A DNA stretch of 25,690 nt from Chara braunii. Its lineage: Eukaryota; Streptophyta; Charophyceae; Charales; Characeae. The notes beneath the pieces are model-generated. The model saw only the letters and a list, made by a program, of their open reading frames with translations, was not told where the DNA came from and did no database searches. The stretch is taken from NCBI GenBank assembly GCA_003427395.1, contig BFEA01000129.1, positions 2,711,403 through 2,737,092 of the forward strand. The letters are read 5' to 3'. The translations under genes were made by a program, and so were the position numbers. Below are positions 1-9,112 of the stretch, one piece after another (position 1 is the stretch's first letter; each line of letters starts with the position of its first letter).

Positions 1-241
1 TAGGGCCTGTGCGGGATGTTTCAGGGTCTGCAATGATGTTTCCCTCCGAAAGCGGAGGCACACCGGTTGCTTGGGAGGCCGAGCGGCCTGGAAGTCACCG
101 CCCAAGAGGCAACCAGGCCGCTATATCAGTGGGCGGAGCAAGGAGCTCCGCCTCATTTGTCGGTCCAGCGGTTGGAGGTCGGCATTTGGAGCGGCGCCCA
201 GAGCAGCGCTAGGCAAGCTGCGCTAGAGAGAGGCAGCGGAG

Positions 242-466
242 CAGCGCTGGTGGGAGGAAGAAGAAGGACAGCGGGGGAGGAGGAAGAAGAAGAAGGACAG
301 CGGGGGAGGAGGAAGAAGAAGAAGGAGGAAGAAGAAGAGGAAGGAGGAAGAAGAAGAAGAAGGAGGAAGAAGAAGAAGAAGGAGGAAGAAGACGAAGAAG
401 GAAGAAGAAGAAGAAGAAGGAGGAAGAAGAAGAAAGAAGAAGAAGAAGGAGGAGGGAGAAGGAGCC
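242..466 (+). repeat. Purine-only GGAAGAAGAAGA microsatellite tract
   Basis: About 220 bases are almost only A and G, built from GGA and GAA triplets. The translated frames give Glu/Arg/Lys or, on the other strand, Ser/Phe runs, which is simple-sequence translation and not a gene. A short pyrimidine tract of the complementary TTC type lies at 866-900, so the two tracts could pair or form triplex DNA. Confidence 0.9.
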
Positions 467-614
467 GGGGTACCTACCTGGCTATGGTGGCAGCCATCTT
501 CATCTTGGTCAAGCGCAGCAGCAAGAAGACCCCTCCGAGGGAGGGGAGCCATACCGAGTAACTTCAAGGTGGTTCGGAGCATGGTGGTGTGTGCGGGACA
601 GCCATAGCTGTTCT

Positions 615-635
615 GTGATGTCCTCTGGACATCAC
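615..635. repeat. Perfect 9-bp hairpin
   Basis: GTGATGTCC (615-623) and GGACATCAC (627-635) are exact reverse complements around a 3-base TCT loop. It lies inside the stretch that may be a copia-type LTR, so it could be a structure in that LTR's transcript. Function unknown. Confidence 0.6.
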
Positions 636-775
636 GGTGGCCTGCAGTAGTCCGCCTCCAAGGAAGAAGGGAGAGGCGGCCATGGCTATGGAGGACCTCA
701 ATAGTAGTCAGCTGTAGAAGAGGACCTTGGACTTTGATTCTGGATCAGCTGGTCAGCATTGTTGTAATAATTCTT

Positions 776-1000
776 GTTTGAATATAAGAGAGGGGGACAT
801 ATGGAGTTGAGAAGTTGAGCGAAGGAGAAGTGCTTTGACATTGGTTCTTTGCTGGTGTACTTCATCTTCTTCCTTCTTACTACTACTTCTTCTTCTTCTT
901 ATCCTCTCAATCCTCTCAAGTTCATTCATTTCTTTTGCAATTGGGCAGCATTGTGCTTTATTGGTGAATTTGTACTTCGCAATTGGTCCGGGTCATAACA
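776..1000 (+). mobile_element. Possible LTR 3' part (Ty1/copia-like) with primer-binding-like site
   Basis: A TATAAGA box at 783-789 is followed by a pyrimidine-rich stretch and then CTTCGCA. Two bases later comes TGGTCCGGGTCATAAC (984-999). Ending in CA and being followed after 1-3 bases by a sequence starting TGG is the usual arrangement of an LTR end and a tRNA primer site. I cannot see a partner LTR or any copia coding sequence in the window, and I do not recognise the tRNA that would match. It may be a solo or truncated LTR, or chance. The rest of 1-1267 shows nothing coding. Confidence 0.25.
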
Positions 1001-1267
1001 CTAGCAACAAACCTTCAGGAGCAAGCGCCCGGATCGCCGCTCCCACGTCCGTCAAATCTTCATTATTTACGACTGTAACAACAGCCAGAGATTGATAGCC
1101 AAACGATATGGGATCGTCACCCAATTCATCACTCGGCTGAGCAAAAAAACGCCGTTGCTGGACACAGAGTGAAGTATTTGGTGATGTCGTTGTTTTAGAT
1201 GTTGTAATTGTCGATATTGCTCTTGTTGCCGCTGTTGATGGTATTGAGTTGATGATCTGGATTTTTT

Positions 1268-1400
1268 ATGATGGCGGACCTTCTGATGTATCTTCACGTA
1301 AAGTCTGGCAAGACACATCGTGGAAAAAAATGTAAAAAGTTCAAGGTGGATCAGATGGCCCCGCCTCCCCAAGATGCGGGACCATCAATGGTCTCATGAC
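1268..1400 (+). repeat. Dispersed inverted repeat, left copy
   Basis: This stretch matches the reverse complement of 14572-14708 over roughly 130 bases at about 80% identity by eye. Shared words include CGTAAAGTCTG, AAGGTGGATCAGATGGCC and CTCCCCAAG. It ends in GACCATCAATGGTC, which also occurs beside the right copy. The two copies face each other and bracket the gypsy element. They may be terminal inverted repeats of an older DNA element or two independent insertions of one repeat family. Confidence 0.65.
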
Positions 1401-1574
1401 GGGAGCCTGGAGGATAAAAAAATACTTAGAAATACTGTTTTTTTTTGTACGGTCAATTGTGTGAAATTAGTACAAAATGTCAATTTTTTAACGATTTTAA
1501 CGAAATGGCTGTAAAACGGGCACTGGAAAAGGTGCCACTTTCTCAAAAAACGGAAGGGGTCTCTCGCCAATAGG

Positions 1575-1766
1575 TAAGCTCGGTAAGGACTGTCCATCAC
1601 GAAACAGTCCCCTGCACCTCCAGCCCTTCGATGCCATCAGAGGACATGCTCCCTCCACCGCCACAAAAAGATGCCACTAAGTTCGATAATGATTGTCCAT
1701 CACGAAACAGTCCCCTGCACCTCCAGCCCTCCGATGCCATCGGAGGACATGCCCCCCCCGCCCCCC
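1575..1766 (+). repeat. 103-bp tandem duplication
   Basis: Copy 1 (1575-1677) and copy 2 (1678-1766) share an almost identical core, including TGTCCATCACGAAACAGTCC (1591 and 1694) and GATGCCATC. The period is 103 bases. Copy 2 runs into a C-rich stretch where similarity fades. There is no coding potential shared by both copies. Confidence 0.85.
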
Positions 1767-2031
1767 TGCCCCCCCTTTACTCGACTAGACACCCTGTTTG
1801 GAAAATGTCTAGAAAGACTTCAAGGTGAATATCTCGACCGTCAACCGTGTAGAAACGCTCCATATATATTTCGACAACCTCCTTCCATTCACAGTGGGGT
1901 CCAAAATTCCTTATCAGGAGGACATTCCATACCAGTTTTCTACACAGGTGGGGTCTGGAAAATTGTTCAGCACCCAAAATTTTTCAGGCTGTTGGGCAGT
2001 GGGGTCACACACTTGTTTGGGAAATCGGTAT
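1767..2031. other. Non-coding flank left of the gypsy element
   Basis: No gene is visible. The motif GTGGGGTC recurs at about 1893, 1948 and 1999 with spacing of roughly 50-55 bases, which hints at a badly decayed tandem repeat. Confidence 0.4.
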
Positions 2032-3964
2032 TGTGACGAACTATTTTCTGAAAATGTGCGATTTCCTGCGCGAAGCTGCTTGGGGAAATACGAGGGGTCA
2101 AATGGGTGAGCTGTAGGAAGATGGGTCGGGCAGACAAATTGCATAAATGTCCTCGTTTCTTTTCATTTTTTAATGGGAGTTGTCGGATCGGTGTCAGGAA
2201 GCTCCTGTGCCAACGGTTGGCCTTGGCGAGCGCAAGAAATAACTATGCCATATCTTCTTTCTTGTTCTGCTGTGAGCACTGGGAATTTTGGCGCGATTAT
2301 CACGCGGGAATATCGTTTTCAAATTTTCAATTGATGTCGAGCCCCCACGGGCTCGCGGAATTGTTTTTCTCCTCTGCTGTTTCGGAATTTTCTTTTGCAA
2401 TTAGGACATAGACTAGGAATTTAGGTACTCTGAATTTTGTTGCGTCGCGCTTTCACGCATCTTGCAGTGCTGGGAACTGGACTCTAACTGGGTCGCGCCC
2501 TTAATCTTGTGTAAATGTCGTTTTTGGTGGGCGCGATTGTAACTGTATCCTTCATCCTTCTTGGTTTCCTCGGGTTTACCCGCCTTCTCCTTCTTCCTCG
2601 CCGCGCATACATTGTTCTAATTGGCCGGAACGCCTACATGATTGGATCGATGCGTGGAGTGTGGCCACGACCCCCACAATGCGGTCTGGCCAGGCAGACG
2701 TAGGCACTTCTTCTCTTCTCCTCTTGTCCACATGGGCTTAATCCCGTACCTTTCGCGCAAAGATGCATGCTATAAATTTCGCAAGCACGGTTAGTTCGCT
2801 CTCTAAGAATTTTTCGAGGTTAGCGTGATCAGTGAGGGTTGGCTAACAAGCAAGTTTGGAAAGTGAGTGAGTGCGAGAGTTAGGCGATCCGAGGAGCTGG
2901 TGTCGGGTATGTGGGGTTGACGTGTGGGGCCGCGACGGACTGTGGCGCACGGGCGAACCTAGCTTGCATGCTCGAACCAAGCGGGGTGACAACTCTTTGT
3001 TGATGAGAGGCGACAGACTGCCTGCATTGGGAGTGTGGAGCAGAGAGAGAGAGCAGTTGTGAGTGACGGATGAGGCTCTTTCTTTTGGTCATCTGTATAA
3101 TTTTGACTTCTGCTATGGCGGATTTTTGTCGCAGCCTTTTTTGACCCTTCCTTGTAAATCGTCTTGAATTTTCTTTGCCGCTTTTGCCTCGTATATATGC
3201 ATGAATGGGTGTGAACTCTTCTTCATTAATGATCTTTTCGGATTCCCGATTTTGTTTTATGATGCTTATCTAATTTTATCCTCCATCTGCATCTGATCAA
3301 AAGCACGCGCTATGGATGTCTGAGTTTTTATTGTTAGTCCTTGATCGTCACAAAGCGGCCAAGAACGTTGTGAGATGTTGATTGTCCTTCCCCCTTTTCT
3401 CTCTCCTTTTCGTCACGTGAATGGTATGGACATGAATGAAACATCTGGATCTCACCATACATAGCATGAGTAGGGTAGTTGCATGTAGGATACCATCGCT
3501 ATCGTGGGACAAGAAACCCGTTTCTGATTCACCGCCGCTCGGGCGCACGCTCATGTACGACCGTGATCTTGAAAATCCAAAACGTGGCGTATGTGCGCAT
3601 CTGCATGAGCCGACCATGAATTTATCGAAAGAATGCCGGAAATCGAATTCATTAGCCAGATATAGTCGAGGAAAGTCCCTTTTGGATCACCGATCGTGAA
3701 AGATTGAGGGATCCGGAGTACCGCGAGTACTGGGAAGGTGAACAACTCAAACGACGAAAAAACTTGAGAAACCCGGAATTCCCCTGTCTGACAAAGAACG
3801 ACCAGCTGTGCGCGGGGGATTTCCACTAGGCTATAGCCTGTGGCCCTAGGGGCCCAGACTACCTAGATACGAACAATACTCAATATTACATATCCCCGGG
3901 CTTCGTCGTTATTACTACAAGTTTCTCTTCCTTTCACCTCCTCCTTCCATATCACCAGTTCACA
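2032..3964 (+). repeat. 5' LTR (3' boundary uncertain)
   Basis: The first 620 bases match 12599-13220 at roughly 85-90% by eye, with a 10-11 base indel near 2220/12787 and most differences C/T or A/G transitions. The LTR starts with TG. Because the right copy is truncated, the 3' end must be guessed: CACA at 3961-3964 followed by G and then TGGTACC fits an LTR ending in CA, giving about 1.93 kb. A TATA box at 2771 divides U3 from R/U5. The rest contains no gene. Confidence 0.6.
2771..2777 (+). promoter_or_regulatory. TATA box in 5' LTR
   Basis: TATAAAT follows GATGCATGC about 740 bases into the LTR, with a GC-richer region downstream. It is the best core-promoter candidate for the element, with transcription expected about 25-35 bases downstream. 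The matching region is absent from the right LTR copy because of truncation. Confidence 0.5.
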
Positions 3965-3965
3965 G

Positions 3966-3982
3966 TGGTACCGTGGAATTCC
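3966..3982 (+). other. Possible primer-binding site
   Basis: TGGTACCGTGG begins one base after the proposed LTR end CA. Primer sites in LTR elements begin with TGG because they pair with the CCA end of a tRNA. This one only partly resembles the common initiator-Met site and I cannot name the tRNA. The position fits, the identity is open. Confidence 0.3.
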
Positions 3983-4588
3983 ATAGCTCGCTATTGGCCC
4001 ACCCCGTTGTTCGATGATTGCCAACATTACCAGACACGCCAGGGTTGGGGATTTATTCGCCGAACTCGAACCGAAGTTGAGCAGCGATTGCACAGCCTCC
4101 GCTTACGGCGCGCCCCGTCGGATTCCGAAGCTTGTTACGAGCTGCGCCGACACCAGCACGACCGCCACGGTGTCCCGTCAATTCACCAGACAAGGGACCG
4201 ACCGAGGCGACGCCACTGGCAGAGGCCATAGTCCCCTCCCCAAAGGCCGAGACACAAGATACGATCCGTGCGCACCATTTTGCACCATTGTCCCTAAAAC
4301 TTGCCATAAGAGATCTCAATTCCTACCTGGGAATCCACCCTCACTTATCTAAATTCCTTGGCACACCCCCTTTTCCGCACTTCCGGGCCCCCATCCCACT
4401 CCGACCAAGAAGTCACGTTGGGCGTGAGGTTGGTATCGAAGGCGACACATGGCGAGCTTATAAGAGAAGTGTGTAGATAAGTTGCACAGTACAATCTGGC
4501 GAACAGAGGGCGGGCTAGACAGCGGAACGCCCCACGACACGATCCTATAGTACTTAGAAAGCGATCGGTCGGACGGTTGGCCGCCGAT
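3983..4588 (+). other. Untranslated leader between LTR and gag
   Basis: About 600 bases with no gag similarity and no long frame that continues into gag. This is the expected place for a packaging and leader sequence, but I see no specific motif. Confidence 0.4.
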
Positions 4589-5604
4589 ATGAACGCCAAT
4601 CAAACACAAAATGTCAATGTACAACTAGGCGGGGCCCGTGTTCCCGCACCACCCGTCCGAGCTCACACCCCCACGGCTCCACCTAATCTGTATCTCTTCG
4701 ACCCTGCACACCACCTGGTTGGGGAATGGTTAGCTATCTTAAGTGCACAACAATATGACAACGACGAAGATCGGATTAACATCCCCGCTAGACTGGGAGG
4801 GGATGCGCATCACTGGTTTAGCACTTACGCCTAGATAGATCTCCCGACCTTTGAAAGAGACTTATTGAACAAGTCGATTATATGCACCCCAAACAAGCCT
4901 GCTTTATGATTAAGGACCGAGTCCAGAAGCCCCTCGAGTCTGTCACAAAATATTGCAGTAGATTCTATAGACTGTTTGTCAAATCTGAGAGGGACGAAAA
5001 GGTTGGGAGGGATCTATTTATCGATGGGCTTCGTAGTCGGGCGATGAGAGCGAAATTACGGAAGCAGTTTTCCCCCATCAATCATACGATGCAACAGATT
5101 ATGGACGGGGCAGAGGAAATGGAACAGAAATTCACGACTAGGTTTTTAAAACGTGAAGATCACGCAAAAGATGGAGACTCCGCAGAACTCTTCAAAGCAA
5201 AAGCCGAGCTGGCCGCACTCCAGAAAAAAATTGAGAATATGAGTTTTGTCTCTGGTCCAGTCACTTACCTAGAACATGTCGCAGCCAAAAGATCGATACC
5301 TGACATGGCTTCAGGATTACTGATTATGGCCACACCCCTGCCTTCTCCGGAAGCCCCTGCAAGGCTTACCGAATCAAATGGGATACTAGAACTAACTCGA
5401 ACACTTGTCAGCCTGATGCAAGAAAGTAAGAAGGAACAATGCGAGCACAATGCTTGGATCGAATCATTGATAAAATCGATGTGGCCCATTGCAGTTAGAG
5501 CAGCACCAATTATGCAAGGCGCAGCCCCCGCTCCAGGAGTGGGCGAGGCGGCAGCTAATGTAAGTGTTTGTTACACGTGTCATCAACCCGGGCACATAGC
5601 CTAG
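4589..5604 (+). pseudogene. gag: gag capsid/nucleocapsid, broken
   Basis: Gag forms the virus-like particle in which the element's RNA is reverse transcribed. The first ATG is 4589 (frame 2). The capsid part reads through a proline-rich start, then the gag-fold segment around GEWLAILSAQQYD and PARLGGDAHHWF, up to a TAG at 4832. A frameshift near 4865-4885 moves it to frame 1, where IKDRVQKPLESVTKYCSRF and the helical stretch to about 5230 continue the retrotransposon gag domain. The nucleocapsid end has one zinc knuckle, Cys-X2-Cys-X4-His-X4-Cys, at 5569-5610 (CYTCHQPGHIA). It is interrupted two residues before its last Cys by TAG at 5602-5604. Two stops and one frameshift make it non-functional. 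The total of about 340 codons is normal for Ty3/gypsy gag. Confidence is high from the knuckle and position. Confidence 0.85.
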
Positions 5605-6764
5605 GACTGTCCCCACCGTCTCACACAAACAAGAGTCGCGCCAACAGCTGCAGCACCAATTGCTAACGGACCTGGGCGGGTGGCCACAATGGTAGAAGAA
5701 AACGACAGCGGTGCAAGTTCGTCGGGAGTCATGGAAGAAGCGGCAGAGCTCATCCCGCTCATCAATACATGTCGTTGGGATACCCAGGCCAGCCTGCCCC
5801 CGACACTGACGAAGTCTCAGAATGGAGGTCCTCCCCGAGGGAAATGGAATCCGGGGGACCCGCGTTCGTTACCGGAGAAATTGATGTGCTTGATATAGTT
5901 CGTGCCTTGGATCACCGCATCCCCTTGCCCACCGGACACTTGTTGACCATCTCAAAACAGGCTAATGACCGGATGCTACAACACTGCAAGGCAAACCGGA
6001 AGCGATTTGCCTTCACCAAAATTGGCAGCCGCAAAAGGAAAAGCTCTCGCTAAAGACCCTAAGTCGGAGGAGCCAAGCACCTCCGAACCCGTCTCGATGG
6101 GCCTAATTCGAAAAGACGATCACTTTCTACGGATCAAAGCCCTACCCTGGCGATCCGCGGAGTGCAACGTGGAAGAATGGGAAAATCCCTACAGTGCGGT
6201 CCTTGACCCTGAAGCCGCGGTCCTCGCCATCTCCCTACGGGTAGTCGAGAGGGCCGACCGGCGGAAAAACGTGATTCTTCCCGCGGAGGGCGATCACTTT
6301 GTTTCCGCCGACGAAGGTAAGATCCGAGTCGCAGGGAGGATGGCGAACATCACCTTCCGAATAGGTAAGGTTCACGCCTTGGGTGACGTAGTGGTCCTAA
6401 ACATGACCACGTACAATGTCCTCGTTGGATTACCAACCCTCACAACCTTGCGGACCACAATGGATTTCGAACGACAAACATCCTCGACAACACTGCAGGA
6501 ACACCGCACACCATTCCGATGCGCCTCACCCTTCGGACGACTTCGATGCCCGAGCGACAACGACAGGAACCTGGCAAAATCCTACGAATGATAAGGTGGG
6601 AAGAATCCACGGACGAATCCGACGTCGAACCCATACTCTCATCATCCACCTCTGAGAGCGAGGAAGATGCCGATCCTCAAATTCTCGAGCTAACACGACA
6701 AAGAGTCTGCTACCCCCTTCGACATAAAGCGATGAAAACCTTCATTTTCACAAGGGACGCGAAG
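5605..6764 (+). pseudogene. Aspartic protease region of the polyprotein, broken
   Basis: The protease would cut Gag-Pol into mature proteins. Frame 1 continues from the zinc knuckle, shifts to frame 0 near 5780 (the stretch around RALDHRIPLPTGHLL, often found just before gypsy proteases), back to frame 1 near 6010, and to frame 0 near 6500. The retropepsin core lies at about 6190-6470: AVLD at 6196-6207, then ILPAEGDHF, and a C-terminal YNVLVGLPTL segment at 6412-6441 that resembles the usual late glycine motif. The catalytic Asp codon GAC is at 6205, but the next two codons read Pro-Glu where retropepsins have Thr/Ser-Gly, so the active-site loop is destroyed. Downstream, frame 0 holds an acidic serine-rich linker (about 6600-6680). 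The assignment rests on position and these partial motifs. Confidence 0.6.
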
Positions 6765-7401
6765 TGAACCAGAGCACTGATCATGGGAGAACCGCTGGTT
6801 CAGATATCCCGGTTGGCAGTTTTTTGGGAACCCCCTCGAACCATATACGAGGCAACCACCCCATTGTTATCCAGATATCGGGATATGCAGTTCTTCTGCG
6901 ATATCTCAAGAATTCCTCCCACGCTCCCAGCTCGTTGCTCACCAGAGAAAAATAAATCTGACTGCTACAGGGAGGCGCCAAAAACTGGACTCCAGAACCC
7001 CCTGGGTTGCACGGCCTCGCCCCGTTCGATATTGGACTAAAAGTCGAGGAGAGGGTCCTCGACCTCCAGGATATCAAAGATGGTATCACCCCGGAGGAAC
7101 ACGTGGCAATCAGGGAAGAGGAAGCTCAGATGGTTGCCACGATCTTCTCCTGGCGATCCGACCATTCCTTTATTTCATCCCCACCCATGAAAAGGACCCC
7201 CACGACCAGGATAAAACAGCTACCCGTGGCGATACGAGACTGCCACTACAAACTGCATGTGTCGGTCTATGTATCGGACAAGATACACAAACTCATCGCA
7301 GACATTCTAGCGGAATATCAAAGGGCGATTAGTACAGAGGACACAGATATATGACTATTCCTGGTCATACAGCATGAGATTCAGACTGACAGTCTGACAG
7401 C
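6765..7401 (+). pseudogene. Degraded linker between protease and reverse transcriptase
   Basis: No frame is open throughout. Frame 0 (6783-7040) and frame 2 (7007-7354) each carry a part; the second includes the charged stretch around ITPEEHVAIREEEAQM, as expected for the poorly conserved region before the RT. Several shifts and stops occur. No domain can be assigned. Confidence 0.45.
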
Positions 7402-8016
7402 CACCTGCCGATTCAGTGTAAACCATACCGGTACTCCTTAGTTGAAAGACGAACCGCTATGGAGCAGATCAGAGAATTTGAGGCCAATGGTTGGATCGAG
7501 CCTGCTACCGGACCGTGGTCCTTCCCCGTGGTTTTAGTCCCTAAAAAGACCGGATCCTTTCGCATTTGCATTGATTATCGGAAACTGAATGATATCACGA
7601 TCAAAGATGTGTATCCCCTCCCGCGGATTGATGATTTGCTGGATGCAATTGGGTGTGCTAACTACTTTAGCAAGTTCGACATTCGCCATAGGTTCCATCA
7701 TATATTGTTGAAGGAAGAAGATCGTCCAAAAAAAGCATTCGTAATGTTCGAAGGAATGTGGAAATGGATTCGATGTCCTATGAGCATTTGCAATGCTTCC
7801 GCTACGTTTCAAAGAGCGATGAACATGACTTTCAAGAATTTCGTTAACGAGAATCGGCTGATACAGGGAATGGTGAACTTTTGCGTTATCATGTACATGG
7901 ACGACATCCTGATGTATTTCGAATCGTTTCACTGGCATGCGCAACATATCGAATGGACACTTGGAGCGCAGCGAGATGCGGGCTTCAAAATTGCGCTGGA
8001 GGACCGAGTTTTTCCT
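7402..8016 (+). pseudogene. pol: Ty3/gypsy reverse transcriptase, frameshifted at its end
   Basis: This domain copies the element's RNA into DNA. Frame 1 is open from about 7402, upstream of the ATG at 7459. Motifs in order: the leader CKPYRYS (7417-7437); VVLVPKKTGSFRICIDYRKLN (7528-7590), the gypsy finger motif; motif A FSKFDIRH with catalytic Asp at 7678; DRPKKAF (7723-7743); the CNASATFQRAMN stretch (7789-7824), motif B; and motif C YMDD at 7894-7905 with both Asp codons intact. A single-base loss around 8003-8013 moves the reading to frame 2, where FFLSEISFLGYVV (8012-8050) continues the thumb. The palm thus looks catalytically complete while the polyprotein is broken. The gypsy identity is certain from these motifs and the following RNase H and integrase. 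Confidence 0.95.
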
Positions 8017-8797
8017 GTCGGAAATCTCGTTCTTAGGGTACGTGGTGACGCGAGGGGGCTTACGACCGGATTCGAGAAAAGTCGCAGAAGTTCGAGATGC
8101 TCCAACACCCACGTCGCTGACGCAAGTTCGAGCTTTCTTGGGACTGGCCTCGTACTATCGTCGAGTTATCAAGGGTTTTGCGACAATTGCACGGCCCCTG
8201 ACAAACCTCTTGCGAAAGGACCAGCCATTTAGGTGGGACTCTGAGTGCAAGCAGGTCTTTGCCAGATTGAAGGAAGCCTTGGCCACGATCCCTATTTTGA
8301 TCCGGCCCGACCCTGAGAAGCAATTTGTACTCATCACGGACTGGCAGCCGGAGGCAATCTCCGCTATTATGGCGCAAAAGGGGAAAGACTAATGTGAGCA
8401 TGTCATCGAGTACGCGTCTAGGACAGTACGAGATGAAAGGAGAAATGATTCGGCACCTCAAGGAGAATGTTACGCGGTGGTCTGGGGGATTCAACACTTC
8501 CATTCGTATCTGTACGGGCAGAAGTTCCTCCTCGTTACAAATCACAAACCTTTGTTGGCTCTAAAGAGACTCACTAATTACACAGGCATGATTGGACGTT
8601 GGGAAGTGCGGCTGTAGGAGTACGATTCGGACATTGTCCATTGGAAGACGGAAAGGCACGGGAACGTGAACGGGCTAACACGACCGCACCGACCGACCAA
8701 GGTTACCAATGGCAAAGAAATTATCCCGTGGAGAGAACCGGAACCAGTCAGTGGGCCGCGATACGGACAAGTGGTCATCCTTCCACGTACTAAGAAG
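8010..8797 (+). pseudogene. pol: RT thumb/connection and RNase H, broken
   Basis: RNase H degrades the RNA strand after reverse transcription. Frame 2 carries the thumb motif FLGLASYYRRVIKGF (8135-8179), then RNase H from about 8240: catalytic Asp in ITDWQPE at 8339, Glu in QGECYAVVW at 8465, and the third site in LLVTNHKPLL. There the AAT codon at 8540 encodes Asn instead of the usual Asp, a missing catalytic residue. TDWQP in place of TDAS is a subfamily feature. Stops interrupt at TAA 8390 and TAG 8615, and a TGA at 8798 closes the frame after a Pro-rich stretch. The connection segment NYTGMIGRWEVRL (8576-8614) and ERHGNVNGLTR match the usual end of gypsy RNase H. Same frame and direct continuation from the RT after one frameshift. 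Confidence 0.92.
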
Positions 8798-8917
8798 TGA
8801 CACGTGACAATGAGCGGTGGAGGTAATTCTGGAGGCCCCCTTTCTCCCCTCTCGCCCTTGTCTCTCCTCTCTTTGTCTGACAAGTTTGTTACTTCTGCGA
8901 GGCAATCTCGCGTGTCT

Positions 8918-9110
8918 ACTCGGTCCCTATGCGTCCTAGCGGGGAATGGTACGTCGAATGGGTAGATTGTCGGCACTTTGTCTCCAGGGCCCATAGTTCT
9001 TGCATTCAGTACCGAAACTCGGACAAAGCCTGGATGTGTCCCTTGTGTCGGTCCGACAAAATTCCTACGGAAGACCGCTTTCTAGAAGCCATGTTAGATG
9101 GTTTAGAAAA
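8918..9110 (+). pseudogene. PHD-like zinc finger within pol
   Basis: Between RNase H and integrase lies a Cys/His-rich module. Frame 2 gives Cys 8930. A one-base loss near 8936-8940 shifts to frame 1, which then carries Cys 8968, His 8974, His 8992, Cys 9001, Cys 9037 and Cys 9046. The order HSSC, a 11-residue gap, then AWMCPLC with Trp two residues before the penultimate Cys is the hallmark of PHD fingers, which in host proteins read histone H3 tails. The second Cys position is blurred by the frameshift (Ser 8938), and the fourth ligand would be His 8974, so the match is imperfect; a RING-like or unrelated finger is possible. A Ser/Pro/Leu-rich linker (about 8815-8900) precedes it, and a charged segment (PTEDRFLEAML) leads to another shift near 9110. 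I infer a chromatin-targeting role only by analogy with chromodomains of chromoviruses. Confidence 0.5.
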
Positions 9111-9112
9111 TA

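Noticed and set aside
67-582. 164-codon plus-strand and 119-codon minus-strand open frames
   Set aside because: Both come from the GGA/GAA microsatellite, giving Glu/Lys/Arg or Ser/Phe/Leu runs without any domain.
1891-2031. GTGGGGTC motifs spaced about 50-55 bases
   Set aside because: Only the 8-base word is shared; the intervening sequence does not align well enough to call a repeat.
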